Assembly: GCF_900095225.1 (NCBI RefSeq)
Contig: NZ_LT607438.1
Location: 1 to 49,139 of the forward strand
DNA from: Pseudomonas sp. UMAB-08
Lineage (GTDB): Bacteria > Pseudomonadota > Gammaproteobacteria > Pseudomonadales > Pseudomonadaceae
Length of the DNA: 49,139 bases
Direction of reading: 5' to 3'
The notes beneath the pieces were generated by a model. The model made no database searches, was not told the DNA's origin, and saw only the letters and a program-made list of their open reading frames with translations. The position numbers were made by a program, and so were the translations under genes. Of this stretch, positions 42,922 to 49,139 are shown piece after piece. Numbering within the stretch: the first letter of the stretch is position 1; every line of letters starts with the position of its first letter.

Positions 42922-43221
42922 ATGCTTTACGCCATCATTGCTACAGACGTCGCCAATTCGCTCGAAAAACGCCTGGCTGCGCGGCCTGATCACCTGGCGC
43001 GGCTCGTCGCGCTCAAGGATGAAGGTCGAATGGTGTTGGCAGGTCCGAACCCGGCCATCGACAGCAACGACCCCGGTGCTGCCGGCTTCACTGGCAGCCT
43101 GATCGTCGCCGAGTTTGAATCCCTCAGCGCCGCACAGGCCTGGGCTGACGCCGATCCGTTCGTTGCCGCCGGCGTATACGCCAACGTCCTGGTCAAGCCG
43201 TTCAGACAAACCCTGCCGTAA
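42922..43221 (+). CDS. yciI: YciI family protein
   Basis: 99 residues. MLYAIIATDVANSLEKRLAARPDHLARL and DPFVAAGVYANVLVKPFRQTLP match the YciI dimeric alpha-beta barrel (ferredoxin-like) fold, with the His of PDHLARL and an Asp in DPFVAAGVY, the dyad proposed in the family. Function unclear. Probably co-transcribed with yciB. Confidence 0.92.
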   Translation: MLYAIIATDVANSLEKRLAARPDHLARLVALKDEGRMVLAGPNPAIDSNDPGAAGFTGSLIVAEFESLSAAQAWADADPFVAAGVYANVLVKPFRQTLP

Positions 43222-43234
43222 CAGGCTTGCGCAG

Positions 43235-43259
43235 GCGCCGCGCTCAATCATCGCGGCGC
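43235..43259 (+). terminator. Hairpin after yciI
   Basis: GCGCCGCG/CGCGGCGC with a 9-base loop, 14 bases past the stop. It is GC-rich without a T run; moderate support. Confidence 0.55.
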
Positions 43260-43345
43260 TTGCCGATTACCCTTTTCGCTTGCTCACTATTCTCGATAAC
43301 CTGCCGACAACCTGCTGAACACTCAATAAAAATATAGGAGTTCAG

Positions 43346-43756
43346 ATGCGTTCAGGTCCGTTGTGTCTGCTGTTGACCGTGCTAACCCTTGGGGTTACCG
43401 CCCAGGCTGACGAGTTATCCGGTGCCAACAACGCCAAGCTCCTATCGCCGAGCGCCAGCAGCCAGATCACCGAGTTGCAACAGCGCCTCAAAGAAAGCGA
43501 GCACCAGCGCGAAGAGTTGAGTAACCATATACAGGGTGTCGACACCGAACGCGAAAGCCCGCAACTCAGTCGCTTGCGCCTGGAAAACCAACGCCTCAAG
43601 TTGCAACTCAAAGAAGCACAGTCCGTCTTGCCTCCACGCATGTTTACGGATGAGCAACAATGGTTCGTTGTCGGGGGTGGAGTTGCGGTGATCGCCCTAC
43701 TCTGCGGTATCTTTGCCAGTGGCTGGCGTAGACAGCGCCGTCAGTGGCTGAATTGA
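43346..43756 (+). CDS. Membrane protein with coiled coil, first gene of the Cpx-like cluster
   Basis: 136 residues. Signal peptide 1-21 (LLLTVLTLGVTAQA), a helical segment about 38-90 rich in Gln, Glu, Arg and Leu that suggests a coiled coil (ITELQQRLKESEHQREEL), and a C-terminal membrane helix about 108-126 followed by RRQRRQ, so the bulk lies in the periplasm. Codon use is typical. No family named. It ends seven bases before the response regulator and so may be a partner of this system. Strong ribosome binding sequence AGGAG. Confidence 0.75.
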   Translation: MRSGPLCLLLTVLTLGVTAQADELSGANNAKLLSPSASSQITELQQRLKESEHQREELSNHIQGVDTERESPQLSRLRLENQRLKLQLKEAQSVLPPRMFTDEQQWFVVGGGVAVIALLCGIFASGWRRQRRQWLN

Positions 43757-43763
43757 GTGAATC

Positions 43764-44441
43764 ATGAGCGAACTGTTATTAATTGATGATGATCAGGAGC
43801 TCTGCGAGCTTCTGAGCAGTTGGCTGAGCCAGGAAGGCTTTCAGGTGCAGGCTTGCCACGACGGCCATAGCGCCAGACGCGCACTGGCTCAATCGCAACC
43901 CGCAGCCGTAGTGCTGGATGTGATGCTGCCCGATGGCAGCGGTCTGGAACTGCTCAAACAACTGCGCAACGATCACCCCGACTTGCCCGTGCTGATGCTG
44001 TCGGCCCGGGGCGAACCGCTGGACCGGATTCTCGGCCTGGAACTGGGCGCCGACGATTACCTGGCCAAACCCTGCGACCCTCGGGAGTTGACGGCACGCC
44101 TGCGCGCGGTTTTGCGCCGTAGCCATCCCCCGGCAGTGTCCAGTCAGCTCGAACTCGGCGACTTATGCTTCAGCCCCGTGCGCGGCGTGGTGATTATCGA
44201 CGAGCATGAGTTCACGCTGACCGTCTCCGAAAGCCGCCTGCTCGAGGCGCTCCTGCGCCAACCCGGCGAACCGCTGGACAAGCAAGAGCTGGCGCAACTG
44301 GCACTGGGTCGCAAATTGACGCTCTATGATCGCAGCCTGGACATGCACATCAGCAACCTGCGCAAGAAGATCGGGCCTCATGCCGACGGCCGTCCACGAA
44401 TCGTTGCGCTGCGCAGTCGCGGTTATTACTACAGTGTCTGA
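43764..44441 (+). CDS. cpxR: Response regulator CpxR-like (OmpR family)
   Basis: 225 residues. Receiver domain 1-115 with acidic cluster DDD at 8-10, phospho-acceptor Asp52 (VVLDVMLPDGSG) and Lys102 (DDYLAKPCDP); winged-helix OmpR output domain 127-225 (KLTLYDRSLDMHISNLRKKIGP). Phosphorylated by the kinase encoded at 45064. Cluster order regulator, Spy-like protein, kinase is that of the P. aeruginosa Cpx system in memory. Confidence 0.9.
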   Translation: MSELLLIDDDQELCELLSSWLSQEGFQVQACHDGHSARRALAQSQPAAVVLDVMLPDGSGLELLKQLRNDHPDLPVLMLSARGEPLDRILGLELGADDYLAKPCDPRELTARLRAVLRRSHPPAVSSQLELGDLCFSPVRGVVIIDEHEFTLTVSESRLLEALLRQPGEPLDKQELAQLALGRKLTLYDRSLDMHISNLRKKIGPHADGRPRIVALRSRGYYYSV

Positions 44442-44475
44442 GGGCCTGCTTCTGTCAGTTTCAGGCCAGAAGCTC

Positions 44476-44491
44476 TTTACTCAAGCTTTAC
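44476..44491. promoter_or_regulatory. CpxR-type box upstream of the spy-like gene
   Basis: TTTAC-TCAAGC-TTTAC (minus strand GTAAA-N6-GTAAA) exactly fits the CpxR consensus with 6-base spacer. It lies about 85-100 bases before the spy-like start, downstream of the cpxR stop, indicating a second, regulated promoter inside the cluster. Confidence 0.78.
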
Positions 44492-44574
44492 CGAGTGCTG
44501 ACCGCCGCTGACCTTGATCTCCCTACACTGGCCTCAACCGGCAACGAGCCGGATTCGAGACAAGGAGATACACC

Positions 44575-44994
44575 GTGCGCAAGACTTTAATCGCCCTGCT
44601 GTTTGCTGCTTCGTTGCCTGCTATCGCGATGGCCGCGCCGCCAGAAGGCGGCATGGGTCACGGTGGCCCGGGCATGCATGGTCACAGCCCTTACAGCGAG
44701 CTGAACCTGACACCGGACCAACGCCAACAAATCGGCCGAATCATGTTTGAGCAAAAACGTAGCCGTGATGAAATCACCCAGCGTTATCTGCAAATGCTGC
44801 CACCAGCACAGCAGAAAAGCATGCAGGATGAGATCGACGCCAAACACACAAAGGCCCAAAGCGACGTCCGCGCACTGCTGAAACCTGATCAGCAAAAGCA
44901 GTTCGACGTGATCCAGCAAAAAGAAGCCCAACGTCGCGCAGAGCATGCCGAGTTCCAGACCTGGAAAGCCCAGAAAGCTCAGCAAGCCCAATAA
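44575..44994 (+). CDS. Spy/CpxP-like periplasmic protein
   Basis: 139 residues. Signal peptide 1-20 (cleavage after AMA), a His/Gly-rich segment (PPEGGMGHGGPGMHGHS) that could bind metal, and two LTxxQ-type repeats (LTPDQRQQI, LKPDQQKQF) as in CpxP/Spy. In E. coli this type inhibits the sensor CpxA or acts as a chaperone. GTG start 44575 after AAGGAG. The terminator after it (45016-45045) precedes the kinase gene. Confidence 0.9.
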   Translation: MRKTLIALLFAASLPAIAMAAPPEGGMGHGGPGMHGHSPYSELNLTPDQRQQIGRIMFEQKRSRDEITQRYLQMLPPAQQKSMQDEIDAKHTKAQSDVRALLKPDQQKQFDVIQQKEAQRRAEHAEFQTWKAQKAQQAQ

Positions 44995-45015
44995 CGGCGA
45001 ACCGACTCCTTACCC

Positions 45016-45045
45016 GCCCGATACGCTCACGTGTGTCGGGCTTTT
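45016..45045 (+). terminator. Terminator/attenuator before the sensor kinase gene
   Basis: GCCCGATAC/GTGTCGGGC (9 bp, 8-base loop) followed by TTTTA. It lies between the spy-like gene and the kinase gene and would lower kinase expression relative to the spy-like protein. Confidence 0.75.
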
Positions 45046-45063
45046 ATCGTTTGAGGTATTCAC

Positions 45064-46401
45064 GTGCGTTCATTGTTCTGGCGAATCCTGGCCAGCTTCT
45101 GGTTAGCCATCGCCTTGGTTGCAGGCCTGTCTATTTTGCTCGGGCATATGCTCAATCAAGATGCGTGGATCCTCAGTCGCCATCCGGGCCTGGCCAACCT
45201 GGCGCAGAACTGGACCGAACTCTACGAAAACCAGGGCGAAGACGCTGCACAGGACTACCTGCAACAGAGTAAACGGCGCTATCACATTGACGTCCAGGTC
45301 CTTAACGAAAGCGGCGAGCCCTTGGTACGCGGGACGTTTCCGCCCCGTGCAGCGGCATTTGAAGCACGCCAACACAACGACCCCCGCCAATTACCGTGGC
45401 GTCGCCTGACCACCGAATACACCAGCCCGAAAACAGCCGAAACGTATTTACTGATCTACCGGATCCCCCACCCGGAACTTGACGCCTGGCACCGTGAAAG
45501 CCTGCTTTGGCCTCTCAGCGCCCTGGGCATTGCTTTGGTGGTGCTGACGTTGTTCAGCCTGCTGGTGACGCTGTCCATCACCCGCCCACTCAGCCGCCTG
45601 CGCAGTGCCGTGGATGACCTGGGGCAAACCACCTACCAACAGAACAGCCTTGCGCAACTGGCCAACCGCCGGGACGAGTTCGGCGTGCTGGCCACCGATT
45701 TCAACCGCATGGGCGCGCGCCTGCAGAGCCTGATCAGCAGCCAGCGTCAGTTATTGCGCGATGTGTCCCACGAGTTGCGCTCACCGCTCGCACGGCTGCG
45801 CATCGCATTGGCGCTGGCCGAACGTGCCGAACCGGCTGAGCGCGAGAAGCTCTGGCCGCGTCTGGCCCGCGAATGTGATCGGCTGGAAGCATTGATCAGC
45901 GAGATTCTCGTGCTGGCACGCCTGGACGCTGATTTTGGCACCGCAGAGCCCGTGGATCTGGACGCGCTGCTGCACCATTTACAAAGCGACGCCCTGCTCA
46001 ACGTCCCGGAACAGGAGGTGCGGGTTTGGGTGCAAGACGGTGTCGAGTTGCAAGGCTGGCCCGACATGCTCGAGCGGGCGCTGGATAACCTGTTGCGCAA
46101 TGCCCTGCGCTTCAACCCGGCAGGCCAAGCCATTGACTTGCAAGCGCAGTGCGAGGGTGGCCGATTGCTGATCAGCGTCCGTGACCATGGCCCCGGAGTG
46201 GCCTCGGAACACCTGTCTCAGCTAGGCGAACCCTTCTTCCGCGCCCCCGGCCAGAGCGCGCCGGGCCACGGCCTGGGACTCGCAATCGCCAAGCGTGCGG
46301 CCGAACGGCACGGCGGCTACCTGACCCTGACCAACCATCCCCAAGGCGGGTTCGTGGCGACGCTGGATCTACCTTTGGAGCCCGTTAACCCGGGTGCTTG
46401 A
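45064..46401 (+). CDS. cpxA: Sensor histidine kinase CpxA-like
   Basis: 445 residues. Membrane helices about 7-29 and 147-170 with a periplasmic sensor of about 115 residues, HAMP about 171-224, HisKA with phospho-acceptor His236 (LLRDVSHELRSPLARL), then the ATPase domain with N box ALDNLLRNALRF and G boxes DHGPGV and GHGLGLAIAKR. GTG start with GAGGT upstream. It forms a two-component pair with the regulator at 43764. Confidence 0.93.
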   Translation: MRSLFWRILASFWLAIALVAGLSILLGHMLNQDAWILSRHPGLANLAQNWTELYENQGEDAAQDYLQQSKRRYHIDVQVLNESGEPLVRGTFPPRAAAFEARQHNDPRQLPWRRLTTEYTSPKTAETYLLIYRIPHPELDAWHRESLLWPLSALGIALVVLTLFSLLVTLSITRPLSRLRSAVDDLGQTTYQQNSLAQLANRRDEFGVLATDFNRMGARLQSLISSQRQLLRDVSHELRSPLARLRIALALAERAEPAEREKLWPRLARECDRLEALISEILVLARLDADFGTAEPVDLDALLHHLQSDALLNVPEQEVRVWVQDGVELQGWPDMLERALDNLLRNALRFNPAGQAIDLQAQCEGGRLLISVRDHGPGVASEHLSQLGEPFFRAPGQSAPGHGLGLAIAKRAAERHGGYLTLTNHPQGGFVATLDLPLEPVNPGA

Positions 46402-46701
46402 GCGGATGCCTTCGAATAAATTCGCGGGTCTTGGGCTGAACACCCATTCACTGTAGGTGCTGCCGAACGTTGCGATAAGCCCGGGTCGATATCGGACGTC
46501 AGGGCACATTTTATTATTTCCATTTCATTCACGCTAACGCCACGCCCCCCAAAACCGCCGTTCTCACGAACGGCGGTTTTTTTATGAGTCAACATTTCAG
46601 ACCTTTCCCGCAACTCAGCGCGGATTTGACCTACAGACGATAAAAAACCTTTCGCCGAACATGCCTTGGACAACTCTCCTTACAAAAGGCAGGACAGCGG
46701 A
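46402..46701. other. Intergenic region with repeat remnants and terminator
   Basis: About 300 bases. TTCGAATAAATTCGCGGG (46411 onward) is a partial REP-like sequence, TGTAGGTGCTGCCGAACGTT near 46452 resembles the Pseudomonas repeat type TGTAGGAGCTG, and a terminator is at 46551-46583. No gene seen. Confidence 0.5.
46551..46583 (+). terminator. Strong intrinsic terminator
   Basis: AAAACCGCCGTTC/GAACGGCGGTTTT, 13-bp perfect stem with TCAC loop and T run. It ends the transcript of the Cpx-like cluster and isolates the effector module on the right. Confidence 0.92.
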
Positions 46702-46851
46702 ATGCCAGCGTTAGCTCATCAGCCAGGCTTTAGCCTGACCACCGCCAGGCCTGGACGGAACCCTTTTGTCGTGGAGCTGCCCGGGAAATCGGGCTACCCC
46801 TTTATCTATCCCCGCAAAATGGAAGTGCCTCCTGTATGTCCAGTGCCTTGA
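46702..46851 (+). pseudogene. Remnant of a DUF3304 gene (C-terminal end)
   Basis: A 49-codon frame whose end IYPRKMEVPPVCPVP closely parallels the end of the intact DUF3304 protein (YNYPLKMEVPAKCPLP). The part before residue 33 shows no convincing match. Its last codons overlap the start of the intact gene at 46836, exactly as the intact gene overlaps the effector start. Likely a truncated duplicate of the immunity gene; it could yet be expressed as a short peptide. Confidence 0.68.
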
Positions 46852-46861
46852 ATTCTGGTTC
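46806..46861 (+). repeat. Direct repeat, copy 1 (immunity 3' end / next start)
   Basis: 56 bases here match 47348-47403 at about 45 positions, counted by eye. The unit covers the last codons of a DUF3304 frame, its stop, and the overlapping ATG of the next gene with its first nine codons. Confidence 0.85.
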
Positions 46862-47393
46862 GATACGTCGCCGTCCGACGGTATGGGTGGCCGGCGTACT
46901 CGCCTGCCTTGCGCTGCAAGCGTGCAGCAAATCTCTGCCCGACCGACTGGGCGCGCCTATCGAGGGGTACAGCCACACCTCAGCGGCGATCAACTACTTC
47001 ATGGTCAACGGCAACGGCGGGCCGAACATCGGCCCTTACGGCGGGGGCGGCAAGCAGAACTGCTGCGTGAGCCTGCCGCGCAAGTGGCATCCCGGCCTGA
47101 CCGTGGTGGTCGAGTGGGAGAGGGATCCAAATACCGGTGACTCAGTTAACTGGCCCAAACCTCGCTACTCAGATGCTTGGCGAAAGGCTGCAAGAGAACA
47201 CCAATCCAAATACACCCGCCATCGCGCCGTCGTGGAGGTGGCACCGTATGAGCAACTCGGCCTGGTCAATGTGCATTTTCTGCCTTGCGATCAAGTCAAG
47301 GTCGCCGCCAGTCCTAGCTACCACGGTCGCCCCAATCATCCCTACAACTACCCCCTCAAGATGGAAGTCCCTGCCAAATGTCCATTACCTTGA
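46836..47393 (+). CDS. DUF3304 lipoprotein, probable immunity protein for the adjacent effector
   Basis: 185 residues. N-terminal segment MSSALNSGSIRRRP, hydrophobic stretch VWVAGVLACLALQAC with lipobox LQAC (lipidated Cys30), then DUF3304: SHTSAAINYFMVNGNGGPNIGPYGGGGKQNCC (part), WERDPNTG, and VHFLPCDQVKVAAS. Periplasmic location fits a lipase immunity protein of the Tli type. ATG 46836 overlaps the upstream remnant; the first nine residues resemble the effector start MSITLNSGS, so this gene appears to begin with an effector-derived leader. The stop overlaps the effector ATG by 16 bases. Confidence 0.78.
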   Translation: MSSALNSGSIRRRPTVWVAGVLACLALQACSKSLPDRLGAPIEGYSHTSAAINYFMVNGNGGPNIGPYGGGGKQNCCVSLPRKWHPGLTVVVEWERDPNTGDSVNWPKPRYSDAWRKAAREHQSKYTRHRAVVEVAPYEQLGLVNVHFLPCDQVKVAASPSYHGRPNHPYNYPLKMEVPAKCPLP

Positions 47394-47403
47394 ATTCAGG
47401 TTC
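47348..47403 (+). repeat. Direct repeat, copy 2
   Basis: Second copy of the unit described at 46806-46861, here joining the end of the intact DUF3304 gene to the effector start. Confidence 0.85.
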
Positions 47404-49139
47404 TCAACGCCCGGCCTCGGCGCCTTTAACGCCGACCCCGCCGTTCCCAAAAGAGGGGGCTGCTGCCGCGCACATCCGAGGATGTGGCGCTTAACTACCG
47501 CACACAGTATCGGCCCAAACTGTTGGCGGCCTATGCGGCTAAACGGGCCGCCAAGGCGGCGGGTGAAACCTATTCCGGCGCGCCGTGCATCAATGTGCTG
47601 AACATCACCTTGTGTTTCGACGGCACCAACAACCACGAACCCTCGGACAAACTCGGTCAACCCCCGAGCACCAGCAACGTCGCACGGCTTTACCACGCCA
47701 GCGTCGGCGCCAACTCAGGCACAGAGCAGAGCCGGGCGAACACAAACGGGTTTTACGCCTATTACATTCAAGGGGTCGGCACCGAGTTCAAGGAAATCGG
47801 TGAGTTCGAACCACGAGACCTGGGGCTGATCGGCGCGGTCGGTGGCGAGAATCGGATCAATTGGGGTATTACGCGCCTGCTGGATGCGGTAGGCCGGGCC
47901 TGCGGAGAAGACCCGATAGCCGTGGATGCAGCCTTCGAGCTGGTGCAAAAAATGGGCACCTCGTTCACTGAAGAGATGCTCGGCGCGACGTTGATCAAGA
48001 GTGGCGACAGCCGTCGGCAAGAGGCCCTCCACGCGCCGTTGCTGGCGCTGCAAAAAAAGGTCGACTACGTGCATGCGCGCAAGACCCAACCCAGAATCAT
48101 CGGCCTGCGCCTGTACGTGTATGGCTTTTCCCGGGGCGCCGCCGAAGCCCGGGCCTTTGCCACCTGGCTGGAGAGCCTGACCCAAGTCGAGGTCGAGGGT
48201 GAAACCTGTTACCTGTTTGCCGGCCTGCCGATCTGCATTGCCTTCCTGGGCCTGTTCGACACCGTGTCCTCCACCGGCATGGCCTACGCGATGCCGTTCG
48301 CCGAGGGTCATATGGGGTGGGCCGATGACTCCATGCGCCTGTCGGACTCGGAGACGTTTCTGGAGCGCTGCGTGCATCTGGTCGCCGCCCACGAGCAACG
48401 CACCTGTTTCCCGGTGGACTCGATCCGGCGCAAGAACGACCCCGATGACCCGCGTTGCCCTTCGACCTACCGCGCCAATACGGTCGAATACCTGTACCCC
48501 GGCATGCACTCCGATGTCGGTGGTGGGTATTCGCCGGGCGATCAGGGCAAGTCACTGGGTGGCCCTCAGGACGTGATGTCACAAATCCCATTGCAGCACA
48601 TGTACGCCGAAGCTTATGCCGTGGGTGCACCGTTACAGGCGCCGAAAGACGTGCTCAGCTACGAACAGAGACAGGTCTGGCCGTGGCTGGCAATGGCGGA
48701 AGAAACAGAAATCGTCTTCGACGTCTCCGAAACCCTCACTCACCGCTTCAACACCTGGCTAGCCCACCACAAAACCGGCCCGCTGGAAGACGCCTTGGCC
48801 GGTGAGCAGGCGCTACTGACGGGGTGGCGGATCAATCGTTATGGCAGTTTTCACTTCAGGACAACCTCCGCTTACCAGCATGTCACAGGCAAGGACATGA
48901 CCCAGGAAGAGTGGGATGCCCTTAAAGCGCTGCATGAGCGACAGCTGGCCGAGAACAAGGCCAACCATGAGGGCCAACCGCTCAAGGAGTTGTCGGGCAG
49001 CACGCTGGCAACGCATCAGGAATATCGGGCGCTCAAACAGGGTTATGAACAACGCGTCGGCGCGGAAAACCCCATCGACTTTAATACCCATAAAGCCTTT
49101 GAACCCACGCTCGATCAGCGCCAGATGGACAGGGCCATG
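47378..49139 (+). pseudogene. DUF2235 (Tle1-like) phospholipase effector, frameshifted near the start; truncated by the window end
   Basis: From ATG 47378 the frame gives MSITLNSGSQRPASAPLTPT then PPFPKEG and stops at a TAA (47492-47494). One base fewer in the GGGGG run at 47455-47459 joins it to LLPRTSEDVALNYRTQY and an open frame to the window end (at least 587 residues). The protein has the DUF2235 start NITLCFDGTNNHEPSD, nucleophile YGFSRGAAEAR (Ser251 in the joined numbering), Asp294 in GLFDTVS and His377 in MHSDVGGGY, the Tle1-type triad, so it probably hydrolyses phospholipids after type VI secretion. Alternative start GTG at 47484 (residue 36) could bypass the shift. Whether the shift is real, a phase switch or an assembly error is unresolved. 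Confidence 0.82.

Noticed and set aside
46666..46851. 61-codon ORF from TTG 46666 as an independent gene
   Set aside because: Only its last 16 residues resemble anything (the end of DUF3304); treated as a remnant, counted from the ATG at 46702.
1..49139. CRISPR array, IS element, prophage or integron
   Set aside because: No regularly spaced repeats, transposase, integrase or phage genes were seen in the frames I read.

Overview
The window reads as a chromosomal segment of a Pseudomonas, most likely of the P. fluorescens group. The evidence is the gene order mgtE / tRNA-Arg x2 / tRNA-Ser / rsmA / lysC / alaS, the complete arginine succinyltransferase (aru/ast) block beside aotJQMOP-argR and acsA, the phhR-phhABC cluster, REP elements of the TGTGGGAGC type, and the GC-rich codon usage. 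These blocks are collinear, as far as I remember, with parts of the P. aeruginosa PAO1 map; that comparison is from memory and not computed.

Layout. 0-9.4 kb: Mg2+ transporter, a DUF4124 envelope protein, three tRNAs, rsmA, lysC, alaS, ltaE, and an FMN riboswitch that controls a lone lumazine synthase paralog. 9.4-18.6 kb: the arginine-to-glutamate catabolic operon read on the minus strand (astC, aruF, aruG, astD, astB, a small His-tailed protein, astE), preceded by the AraC-type regulator argR. 18.7-23.1 kb: the arginine/ornithine ABC importer aotJQMOP, transcribed toward argR. ArgR-like half sites (TGTCGC-N8-AA) lie upstream of both astC and aotJ, so uptake, regulation and catabolism form one unit. 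23.5-25.5 kb: acsA. 25.9-30.6 kb: a DUF2790 periplasmic protein, then phhR divergent from phhABC (phenylalanine to tyrosine, pterin recycling, transamination), with a PhhR-type box between them. 30.8-34.0 kb: two small unassigned proteins, an MFS exporter, arfB, and an mqsRA toxin-antitoxin locus whose toxin gene has a nonsense codon. 34.1-43.2 kb: aroP, rluB, a small hypothetical gene, rlmJ, scpB, scpA, yciO, rnm/trpH, yciB and a YciI-like gene. 43.3-46.4 kb: a Cpx-like envelope stress system (coiled-coil membrane protein, response regulator, Spy/CpxP-like protein, sensor kinase) with an internal CpxR-type box. 46.7 kb to the end: an accessory module of a DUF3304 lipoprotein (probable immunity), an upstream remnant of a second copy, and a DUF2235 (Tle1-like) phospholipase effector gene that runs off the window and carries an apparent one-base frameshift near its start.

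Most of the window is core genome. The points most worth checking are the effector/immunity module at the right end (frameshift in a G run, duplication scar), the mqsR nonsense mutation with intact mqsA, the regulatory sites (CpxR, ArgR, PhhR, FMN) and a few unassigned small ORFs and hairpins. I found no CRISPR array, insertion sequence, prophage or rRNA.
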